A stretch of 57,032 bases of DNA from an uncultured Acidaminococcus sp. GTDB taxonomy: Bacteria; Bacillota; Negativicutes; Acidaminococcales; Acidaminococcaceae. Below the pieces are notes generated by a model, which did no database searches, was not told the origin of the DNA, and worked only from the letters and a program-made list of their open reading frames with translations. This document shows, one piece after another, positions 50,806 to 57,032 of this stretch. Both the position numbers and the translations under genes were made by a program. The stretch's first letter is position 1. Every line of letters starts with the position of its first letter. The stretch is from the NCBI GenBank assembly GCA_900315205.1, contig OMYF01000010.1, forward strand, positions 1 through 57,032. Reading direction: 5' to 3'.

Positions 50806-52851
50806 ATGCGTTTGTTCAGTATATTCTATGCATCCTTTCAGCAGGATGCCAAATTATTCCTGTTTTTTCCCATTCTGTGTGCTCTTTTCCGCGCTGTCTT
50901 CATCAAGGTCTACTGTCCCTATCCGTCCCTCCGCGGCAGATGGCCCGTGGTCTTCCACTGCTTCCGCTACGGATTCTGGTGGGGCATGGACTTCAATGCC
51001 TACGTGTTCCTGATCCCCTTTGTGCTCATCTCCCTGCCCGGGGCTTTCATTCCGGCTTATGCGGCACTGGGGGATACGCTGCGGCTTGCAGGCGGGCTGG
51101 TCTACAGCCTGGTCCTGTACCTTGCCTTTGCCGGCAAGATGATCTTTTACAGCCATTTCCACGATATCTATAATCAGATCGTCAAGCTGGGGGGCCATGC
51201 GGAGAAGCATAATCTGGCGGATATTTTCTTCCATCAGAATCACGGCGCTCTGATCCTCCTTGGCATCCTTCCGTTTGAGCTGGCCTGTGCCGCGGGCATC
51301 CGCTTTTTCCTCTCCCTGCCCAGTCTGCCCTATCCGGAAATCGCCGGGACTGTGCCCCGCTATGCGTTCAATACGGCCGTGTTCCTGGGCTGCATCGCGG
51401 CTTTCTACTGGTTCCGTTACGGCGGGACCTTCTGGCACGATAATAAACCGGAGTGGGATACCATTCCGAGTCTGGTGAAAAAGGACATATTCTTTGCCAA
51501 GGCGACGGTGGATGATCTGCCCGCGCTCGAGCAGGTCATGAAGCACGACCTGAACGAAGCGTACAGCCATACGGATGCGGAGGATCTGGCAGCCATCGCA
51601 CCTCTCAAAACGGATCCCCGGCCACTGGAGGACCTGCCCAATCCTGCCTATGCCTTCCGGCGCACTGCGAAGGGAGCGCGCATCACAAAACCGAAGCATA
51701 TTTTCCTTTTCGTGGGGGAGACGTATCTGGAGCAGTTTTTTGATCCCCAGTTTGCCTGCCTGAATCTCGTGTCGGGGGGAAAACAGTTCCGCAATGATCC
51801 GCACACGGCGGCGGTGACCAGTGCCCTTTCGGCGGGCATCATTTCCCGGCCGTCCATCGTGAGCCTGATGAGCGGCATCTTTGACGCGGGCCTCGAACTG
51901 AACGAAAAGGAAAGCTTCTGGCAGAACAGACTGCCCACGGCACTGCCCCGCCAGCTGGCAAAGCTGGGGTACCATTCCACGTACTGGTACGGCGGCAATG
52001 TGACGTACGGCAATTTCAATCAGTTCGCACCGGCCTGCGGTTTCGATGAAGTCAGGACTGCCACGGATTTCTGCGGACCCGATGCGCCCCGTACCTGGGT
52101 GGGTGTCTATGACAATGTGTTTTTGGAGAAGGCTGCCGCGATGATCCTTCAGGACAATGACGCGCGCGGCCCGTATCAGTTCCACTTCCTCTATACGACG
52201 AGTTATCACGGGCCCTTCAAGATCCCTCTGGCCCGGTACGGCTACGATCCGGAGAAGGTGATGCCCGACGCGCCGGAGGATATCCGGAAGGACAGGACCA
52301 GACAGAAGAACCTGGGCACATTCTGGTTCTCCGATCAGGCTCTGGGAAAATTCCTCCGGACCATGAAGGAAGCGTATCCGGACAGCCTCTTCATCGTGAC
52401 CGGTGACCATGCCTATGACATGAGTGCTGTCCTGAGCCATACCTCGCTGCTGCCGCGGGAGTGCAATCTGCGGGAACGCCATTCTCCGGTCCTGTTCTTC
52501 AATCATCCGGAAATCGACCAGTCCATTCTGGCCGGGAATACCATCGGCGGCCATATGAATATAGCACCGACTGTCTTTGAACTCATCGCGCCGGAAGGAT
52601 TTGAATACTATTCCCTGAATCCGTCCCTGCTGGAACCGATCGACCATGTCGTGTCGCCGTATCACTGGCTGACCCGGGAGGCGTATGGCACGTATGATGA
52701 CGATTTCTATCAGCCTCTGGGAGAGGGATACGGGCCGGAAGCCCTTAAGGAAGGTCCGCAGCCTTTTACAGGGGAACGGGCGGGGTATATGGATCTGACC
52801 GGATATCTCGTGCGGCATCCGGAACTGCTGCGGGCGGAGGAGGCACACTGA
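50806..52851 (+). CDS. LTA-synthase/sulfatase-fold membrane transferase
   Basis: This 681-residue protein has about five membrane segments (residues 15-215), then a periplasmic alkaline phosphatase/sulfatase-fold domain: HIFLFVGETYLEQFFDP with a metal Glu near residue 300, SRPSIVSLMSGI, TTSYHGPF, FWFSDQALGKFL and IVTGDHAYDM with the metal Asp-His. Such enzymes transfer phosphoglycerol or phosphoethanolamine to envelope polymers. In a diderm without lipoteichoic acid, LPS or another envelope glycan is the likely acceptor. The nucleophile Thr/Ser is not certain by eye. The ATG at 50806 sits too close to AAAGGAGA; a TTG at 50812 has better spacing. Confidence 0.82.
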   Translation: MRLFSIFYASFQQDAKLFLFFPILCALFRAVFIKVYCPYPSLRGRWPVVFHCFRYGFWWGMDFNAYVFLIPFVLISLPGAFIPAYAALGDTLRLAGGLVYSLVLYLAFAGKMIFYSHFHDIYNQIVKLGGHAEKHNLADIFFHQNHGALILLGILPFELACAAGIRFFLSLPSLPYPEIAGTVPRYAFNTAVFLGCIAAFYWFRYGGTFWHDNKPEWDTIPSLVKKDIFFAKATVDDLPALEQVMKHDLNEAYSHTDAEDLAAIAPLKTDPRPLEDLPNPAYAFRRTAKGARITKPKHIFLFVGETYLEQFFDPQFACLNLVSGGKQFRNDPHTAAVTSALSAGIISRPSIVSLMSGIFDAGLELNEKESFWQNRLPTALPRQLAKLGYHSTYWYGGNVTYGNFNQFAPACGFDEVRTATDFCGPDAPRTWVGVYDNVFLEKAAAMILQDNDARGPYQFHFLYTTSYHGPFKIPLARYGYDPEKVMPDAPEDIRKDRTRQKNLGTFWFSDQALGKFLRTMKEAYPDSLFIVTGDHAYDMSAVLSHTSLLPRECNLRERHSPVLFFNHPEIDQSILAGNTIGGHMNIAPTVFELIAPEGFEYYSLNPSLLEPIDHVVSPYHWLTREAYGTYDDDFYQPLGEGYGPEALKEGPQPFTGERAGYMDLTGYLVRHPELLRAEEAH

Positions 52852-52852
52852 T

Positions 52853-53605
52853 ATGGGAACACTGACCGCTATCATCCTGACTAAAAACGAAGAAAAGCAT
52901 CTGCCCGGCGTCATTGCCAACGCAAAGACATGGGCGGACCAGATCCTCGTCGTGGATTCGGGCAGTACGGACCGGACGGTCCCTCTGGCCCGGGAACTGG
53001 GCGCCGATGTGGTATTCCGTGCCTGGGACGGGGATTTCGCTGCCCAGCGGAACTTTGCCCTGACCGCGGCCACCGGTGACTGGGTATTCTACATCGATGC
53101 CGATGAACGCCTGTCGCTGCCGGCGGTGGCCCGGGTAAGGGCCATCAAGGCGGGTGCACCGGACCGGCAGTATTCCCTGAAGCGGGAGAACGTGGCCTTC
53201 GGACACCATTTCCGGCGGGGGGCTTTCGGACCGGACCGGGTGACGCGCCTGTTTCCCAACCGGACCGTGACCTGGACCGGAAAGGTCCACGAGCGGCCGG
53301 AATGCAGCCTGCCCTGCACGGCGCTTTCGGAAACGATGGAACATCACACTTATGATTCTTATGCCCAGTGGTGGGACAAGGCGGGCCATTATACGACAAT
53401 CTGGGCCAATGACGCCTGGGAGCGCGGCCGCAGAGCCACACCGGCTGCGGCGGCACTGCATGCCTTTGCCGGGATGTGCAGAGTCTATCTGCTGCAGGGC
53501 GGGATCACCGAAGGCAGTATGGGATTCATCGCCATGCTGCAGCACGGACTCTATACGGCGATGAAGTATATGAAACTGGCGGAAAAAAGCCGGCTGGAAA
53601 AGTAA
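52853..53605 (+). CDS. Family 2 glycosyltransferase (WaaE/KdtX-like)
   Basis: This 250-residue GT2 enzyme has the family start LTAIILTKNEEKHLP, VVDSGSTDRTVPLARELGADV, the DXD-type YIDADERLSL near residue 82 and the FGPDRVTRLFPNR and WTGKVHERPE segments characteristic of WaaE/KdtX-type LPS-core glucosyltransferases. It is cytosolic and membrane-associated. It begins two bases after the sulfatase-fold gene, so both are translated from one mRNA and likely decorate the same envelope molecule. Confidence 0.88.
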   Translation: MGTLTAIILTKNEEKHLPGVIANAKTWADQILVVDSGSTDRTVPLARELGADVVFRAWDGDFAAQRNFALTAATGDWVFYIDADERLSLPAVARVRAIKAGAPDRQYSLKRENVAFGHHFRRGAFGPDRVTRLFPNRTVTWTGKVHERPECSLPCTALSETMEHHTYDSYAQWWDKAGHYTTIWANDAWERGRRATPAAAALHAFAGMCRVYLLQGGITEGSMGFIAMLQHGLYTAMKYMKLAEKSRLEK

Positions 53606-53649
53606 GCGCTCCGGCGCCCGGAAGAATGCCCGCGGACCGGCTCCCTGTC

Positions 53650-53678
53650 TTGACAAAAGCGCTCTGATTTGTTATAGT
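53650..53678 (+). promoter_or_regulatory. Promoter of the glyQS leader
   Basis: TTGACA at 53650-53655 and TATAGT at 53673-53678, 17-base spacer; start near 53685. Confidence 0.85.
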
Positions 53679-53684
53679 TGCGGC

Positions 53685-53830
53685 GTAACACGTGATGAGG
53701 GGGTTGGCATCCCGGAGCGTCAGTACCACAAGAGAGGCTGCTCAGGCAGCAAACAGGGTGGAACCGCGGAAGTGTACTCCCGTCCCTGTAATGTAGATGA
53801 TTCTCGTCTATATTGCAGAGACGGGAGTTT
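53685..53830 (+). promoter_or_regulatory. Ultrashort T-box leader, predicted tRNA-Gly specific, controlling glyQS
   Basis: The leader is only about 145 bases. Its 3' half is a standard T-box: a Stem III-like hairpin GCTGC/GCAGC (53737-53750), the T-box AGGGTGGAACCGCGG at 53755, and a terminator. The 5' half lacks the normal 100-base Stem I with AG bulge and GAGAGCC apical motif. Instead a stem of about 38 bases (GTG/CAC, TGA/TCA, then GGG/CCC) closes a loop TTGGCAT with codon GGC at 53706-53708. The bulge base A suits U73 of tRNA-Gly. This is like the class II ultrashort T-boxes known from actinobacterial ileS. Confidence 0.75.
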
Positions 53831-53834
53831 TTGT
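53777..53834 (+). terminator. glyQS T-box terminator hairpin
   Basis: ACTCCCGTC (from 53776) pairs with GACGGGAGT (to 53828), with further inner pairing CTGTAAT/ATTGCAG, and TTTTTG follows. Confidence 0.85.
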
Positions 53835-53853
53835 TTAGGAGGAGAAAGAAAAA

Positions 53854-54735
53854 ATGATGAATTTCCAGACCATAATGTCAACGCTGAATGCGTACTGGGG
53901 TCGCCAGCAATGCATCAATTTCCATCCCTATGACGTGGAAAAGGGCGCCGGTACGATGAACCCGGCGACTTTCCTGCGCGTCCTGGGACCGGAACCGTGG
54001 AACGTCTGCTATGTGGAACCGTCCCGCCGCCCGGCTGACGGCCGCTACGGCGATAACCCGAACCGGCTCTACCAGCACCATCAGTTCCAGGTCATCATGA
54101 AGCCGTCCCCCACGAATATCCAGGAACTGTATCTGGAGAGCCTGAGAGAACTGGGAATCCATCCGGAAGAGCATGATATCCGTTTCGTCGAGGACAACTG
54201 GGAATCCCCGACGCTGGGCGCCTGGGGCATGGGCTGGGAAGTATGGCTCGACGGCATGGAAGTGACGCAGTTCACGTATTTCCAGCAGGTCGGCAGCCTG
54301 GACATCAAGCCCGTGGCCGTGGAAATCACGTACGGTCTGGAACGCCTTGCCATGTACATCCAGGGCGTCGAGAATGTCTATGATATCAACTGGGTCGGCG
54401 ATGTTTCCTACGGGGATGTCTTCCATACGAACGAAGTGGAGCAGTCCCGCTACAGCTTTGACATCGCAGATATCGATCTGCTCTTCGACCTCTTTGAAAA
54501 ATACGAAAAGGAAGCCAAGCGCGTGCTCCTGACCGGCAACGTGCGTCCGGCCTACGATTATGTCCTGAAGTGCTCCCACACGTTCAACCTGCTCGATGCG
54601 CGCGGCGCCATCAGCGTCGATGAACGGACCAGCTATATCGGACGCGTCCGGGCCCTGGCCAGACTGTGTGCTGCTGCCTATGTGGAACAGCGTGAAAAAA
54701 TGGGCTTCCCCATGCTGAAAAGAGGTAACAAATAA
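53854..54735 (+). CDS. glyQ: Glycyl-tRNA synthetase alpha subunit
   Basis: This 293-residue class II synthetase subunit has [47 protein letters not shown] at the start, then [32 protein letters not shown] and [16 protein letters not shown] near residue 165, the catalytic core of bacterial GlyQ. It works as a heterotetramer with GlyS. AGGAGG lies ten bases before the first of two ATGs (53854 and 53857). Expression is controlled by the glycine T-box upstream. Confidence 0.97.
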   Translation: MMNFQTIMSTLNAYWGRQQCINFHPYDVEKGAGTMNPATFLRVLGPEPWNVCYVEPSRRPADGRYGDNPNRLYQHHQFQVIMKPSPTNIQELYLESLRELGIHPEEHDIRFVEDNWESPTLGAWGMGWEVWLDGMEVTQFTYFQQVGSLDIKPVAVEITYGLERLAMYIQGVENVYDINWVGDVSYGDVFHTNEVEQSRYSFDIADIDLLFDLFEKYEKEAKRVLLTGNVRPAYDYVLKCSHTFNLLDARGAISVDERTSYIGRVRALARLCAAAYVEQREKMGFPMLKRGNK

Positions 54736-56795
54736 TGGCAACTTTATTATATGAAATCGGTACGGAAGAAATGCCGGCGCAGTATATGCCCGGAATCCTT
54801 AAAAATTACAGGGAACTGGCTGAAACGAAGCTGAAGGAAGCCCGGATCCCCTTTGGGGAAGTCAAAGTGTACGGCACGCCGCGCCGGATGGCATTCGTGG
54901 TTTCCGATGTGGCCGCACGCCAGGAAGATGTGACGGCCGAAAGCAAAGGGCCGTCCCTGAAGATCGCTTTTGATGCCTCCGGAGCTCCTACCCGGGCGGC
55001 TCAGGGCTTTGCCCGCGGCCAGGGTGTGGACGTCAGTGATCTTGTGCAGCGCGACGGGTACGTATATGCGGTCAAACACGCTGAAGGCAAGGCCACGGAA
55101 GGCCTGCTCCCGGGCATCCTGGATGATATCCTCCATTCCCTGTCCTTCCCGAAGACGATGCGCTGGGCCGATTATGATTTCGGCTTTGTCCGTCCCTTCC
55201 ACTGGATGGTGGCTCTGCTCGATGACAAAGTCATCCCTGTGGAAGCCAATGACGTCAAAAGCGGGAATCAGACGCGGGGCCATCGTTTCCTGAGCAACCG
55301 TCTGATCACCATTCCGACGGCCGCGGCTTACGTGGATACGCTGGAAAAGAACTTCATCATCGTCGATGTGGCAAAGCGCCGGGAAATGATCCGGCAGCAG
55401 ATCACGGCCCTGGGCGAGGAAGCCGGGGGCCATACGGCCATTTCCCCGGATCTGCTGGAAGAAGTCACATATCTGGTGGAATACCCGACCGCGCTGTGCG
55501 GCCAGATCGATGAGAAATATCTCAAACTGCCGAAGGAAGCCGTCATCACACCGATGCGCGACCATCAGCGCTATTTCCCGGTGCTCGATGACAGAGGCAG
55601 ACTGCTGCCGCGGTTCATCACGGTGCGCAACGGCAGCAGCGAACATCTTGATATCGTTACCCACGGCAATGAACGGGTCCTGCGTGCCCGCCTGGATGAT
55701 GCCGTATTCTTCTTTGAAAATGACCGGAAGAAATCCCTGGCACAGCACCGCGAAGCGCTGCATACCGTGGCTTTCCAGCGCGGACTGGGCAATATGTTTG
55801 AAAAGACGGAACGCCTCCGGAAACTGACTGCCGGACTGCTGCATGCCACGGCTGCCGCTGCCGATGCCAAAGCTCTCGACCGGGCTGCCATGCTCTCCAA
55901 GGCTGATCTGGTGACCGGCATGGTGACGGAATTTACGGAACTGCAGGGAATCATGGGCCGCGAGTACGCACTGCTCGACAACGAGGGCGAGACCGTGGCA
56001 AAGGCCATCGGAGAACAGTATCTGCCCGCTTTTGCCGGCGATGCCCTGCCTCAGAGCACGGAAGGCCGCATCCTCGCTGTGGCGGACAAGCTTGACAACA
56101 TCGTGGCCACCTTCAGCCGCGGCGAAGCCCCGACGGGCTCCCAGGATCCTTACGCCCTGCGCCGTCAGGCCCTCGGCATCCTGAATATCGTCGCCGAAGG
56201 CAATCTGCACTTCCCGCTGCGGGCCATCCTGAAGGAAACCCTGGAAGGCCTGCCCGTAAAAGTGGAGAATGAAGCGAAGCTGCTTGACGAAGTGGCGGAC
56301 TTCTTTGCTCAGAGAGCCAGGAATATGCTGCTCGACAAGGGCATCCGGTATGACGTGGTCGATGCCGTCCTTGCCGCACCCGGCCTTGATGATCTGGCAG
56401 ACATTTTTGCCCGGGCCGATGCCCTGGCCGCGTACCTGGATGGGACGCAGGCGGCAGGCAGCATCCAGGCCTTTACCCGAGTGGAGAACATCAGCCGGAA
56501 CAATGTGGTGGAAACGCCCGTGGACGAGGGGCTCTTCAAAGATGCTGCTGAAAAGGCACTGTACGATGTCCTGCTCCAGGCCGAAAAGACCACGGCGCCT
56601 CTGGCCGAAGCACGGGATTTTGCTGCTGTCCTTGCCGCCAATGATGTACTGACGGCACCGGTCAATGCTTTCTTCGATGCGGTCATGGTCATGGACAAGG
56701 ATGAAAAGGTGAAGAACAACCGTCTGGCCCTGCTCAATCGAGTGAAGACGCAGGTGAATCAGGTGGCTGACCTGAGCCGGCTTGTAATGAAATAA
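54735..56795 (+). CDS. glyS: Glycyl-tRNA synthetase beta subunit
   Basis: This 686-residue subunit has the GlyS start LLYEIGTEEMPAQY, RRMAFVV, FPKTMRWADYDFGFVRPFHWMVAL near residue 140, the EKNFIIVDVAKRREMI segment, TPMRDHQRYFPVLDDRG near residue 280, the HD-like FHAHD-equivalent and a C-terminal ALYDVLLQAE and MDKDEKVKNNRLALLNRV anticodon-binding-like domain. It starts within the glyQ stop codon (TAATG), so the two are translationally coupled. A long hairpin follows. Confidence 0.97.
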   Translation: MATLLYEIGTEEMPAQYMPGILKNYRELAETKLKEARIPFGEVKVYGTPRRMAFVVSDVAARQEDVTAESKGPSLKIAFDASGAPTRAAQGFARGQGVDVSDLVQRDGYVYAVKHAEGKATEGLLPGILDDILHSLSFPKTMRWADYDFGFVRPFHWMVALLDDKVIPVEANDVKSGNQTRGHRFLSNRLITIPTAAAYVDTLEKNFIIVDVAKRREMIRQQITALGEEAGGHTAISPDLLEEVTYLVEYPTALCGQIDEKYLKLPKEAVITPMRDHQRYFPVLDDRGRLLPRFITVRNGSSEHLDIVTHGNERVLRARLDDAVFFFENDRKKSLAQHREALHTVAFQRGLGNMFEKTERLRKLTAGLLHATAAAADAKALDRAAMLSKADLVTGMVTEFTELQGIMGREYALLDNEGETVAKAIGEQYLPAFAGDALPQSTEGRILAVADKLDNIVATFSRGEAPTGSQDPYALRRQALGILNIVAEGNLHFPLRAILKETLEGLPVKVENEAKLLDEVADFFAQRARNMLLDKGIRYDVVDAVLAAPGLDDLADIFARADALAAYLDGTQAAGSIQAFTRVENISRNNVVETPVDEGLFKDAAEKALYDVLLQAEKTTAPLAEARDFAAVLAANDVLTAPVNAFFDAVMVMDKDEKVKNNRLALLNRVKTQVNQVADLSRLVMK

Positions 56796-56828
56796 GGAAC
56801 GCTGTCCCTCAGCGGACAGGGAACAGGA

Positions 56829-56883
56829 AAAGGCTGTGGAAGAGGACCTTCCGTCGTTTGGCGGAGGCTCTTCCGCAGCCTTT
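56829..56883 (+). terminator. Hairpin after glyS
   Basis: AAAGGCTGTGGAAGAG (from 56829) pairs with CTCTTCCGCAGCCTTT (to 56883) with one mismatch; the T-tail is short. A smaller CTGTCC/GGACAG hairpin precedes it at about 56807-56819. Confidence 0.65.
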
Positions 56884-57032
56884 CCGTCTCAGCGGCGGGG
56901 CGCCGGAAAGGGGCCGGGCAGCGGGACGGACGGCGCTTAGTGTAAAATAGTTCTCGGTGGAATGAATAATCCCTTATAAAGTTGCAAAAAGAAAGACCTT
57001 CATCTTAAAATAGTTTTTGCTACAAAACTTAA
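56884..57032. other. Gene-free 3' edge with a 10-base direct repeat
   Basis: AT content rises sharply after 56940. TAAAATAGTT occurs at 56943-56952 and 57006-57015, 63 bases apart, without further similarity. No gene is seen up to the window edge. Confidence 0.5.

Noticed and set aside
50854..53073. Open frame of over 700 codons antisense to the LTA-synthase-like gene
   Set aside because: The plus-strand product has clear membrane segments and sulfatase motifs; the antisense product is Arg/Gln/Asp-rich without pattern.
56943..57015. CRISPR array at the 3' edge
   Set aside because: Only two 10-base identities with no extended repeat; not enough to call an array.

Overview
The window reads as a chromosomal segment of a diderm Firmicute (Negativicutes), most likely Acidaminococcaceae and Acidaminococcus-like; this assignment is an inference. 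Regulation is of Firmicutes type: four T-box leaders, a CcpN/YqfL-like pair, strong GGAGG ribosome sites and near-consensus sigma-A promoters. Envelope genes point to an outer membrane with lipopolysaccharide: an LptA/OstA-like protein, an ArnT-like glycosyltransferase and a WaaE-like glycosyltransferase. The short flavodoxin carries the motifs of the Megasphaera elsdenii protein. No insertion sequence, phage gene, rRNA or CRISPR array was seen.

Layout. 1-10.9 kb: a catabolic region for unknown hydroxy/keto acids, with four D-2-hydroxyacid dehydrogenases (one cut by the window edge), an RraA-like aldolase, a DUF6282-type metal hydrolase, SLC13-type and GntP-type transporters and two LysR regulators. 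10.9-15.5 kb: two promoter-plus-T-box units in series ahead of a MetNIQ-type ABC transporter and an M20 amidohydrolase; both T-boxes read as tRNA-Cys specific. 15.5-18.5 kb: a transaldolase-like enzyme, a DUF3793-flavodoxin pair behind two DtxR-like dyads, and a small GNAT protein. 18.5-25.5 kb: a complete trpEGDCFBA operon behind a Trp T-box. 25.6-27.8 kb: a lone PTS EIIA-Glc-like gene behind a leader hairpin, then pepD. 27.8-32.5 kb: an ArnT-like transferase, an unknown 163-residue protein, a probable C-rich small RNA, tRNA-Gln and tRNA-Glu, an orphan FecCD-type permease and a flavin reductase-like protein. 32.7-36.9 kb: PEP synthase followed by its likely transcriptional (CcpN) and post-translational (PSRP) regulators. 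36.9-41.3 kb: lptA-like gene, dnaG, rpoD and a CAU-anticodon tRNA. 41.6-49 kb: an AbgT-type transporter with three M20 peptidases, then a convergent APC permease. 49.4-53.6 kb: M18 aminopeptidase, LTA-synthase/sulfatase-fold envelope transferase and a family 2 glycosyltransferase. 53.6-56.9 kb: glyQ and glyS behind a very short glycine T-box.

The genes suggest an anaerobe living on amino acids, peptides and organic acids. tRNA charging controls tryptophan synthesis, glycyl-tRNA synthetase and, apparently, sulfur amino acid uptake. PEP formation is controlled at both transcript and protein level.

The strongest leads are the duplicated Cys T-box units, the ultrashort glycine T-box, the C-rich small RNA candidate, a primary sigma factor with a roughly 170-residue insertion, and the 2-hydroxyacid cluster. 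All are read by eye; no alignment, folding or database search was run.
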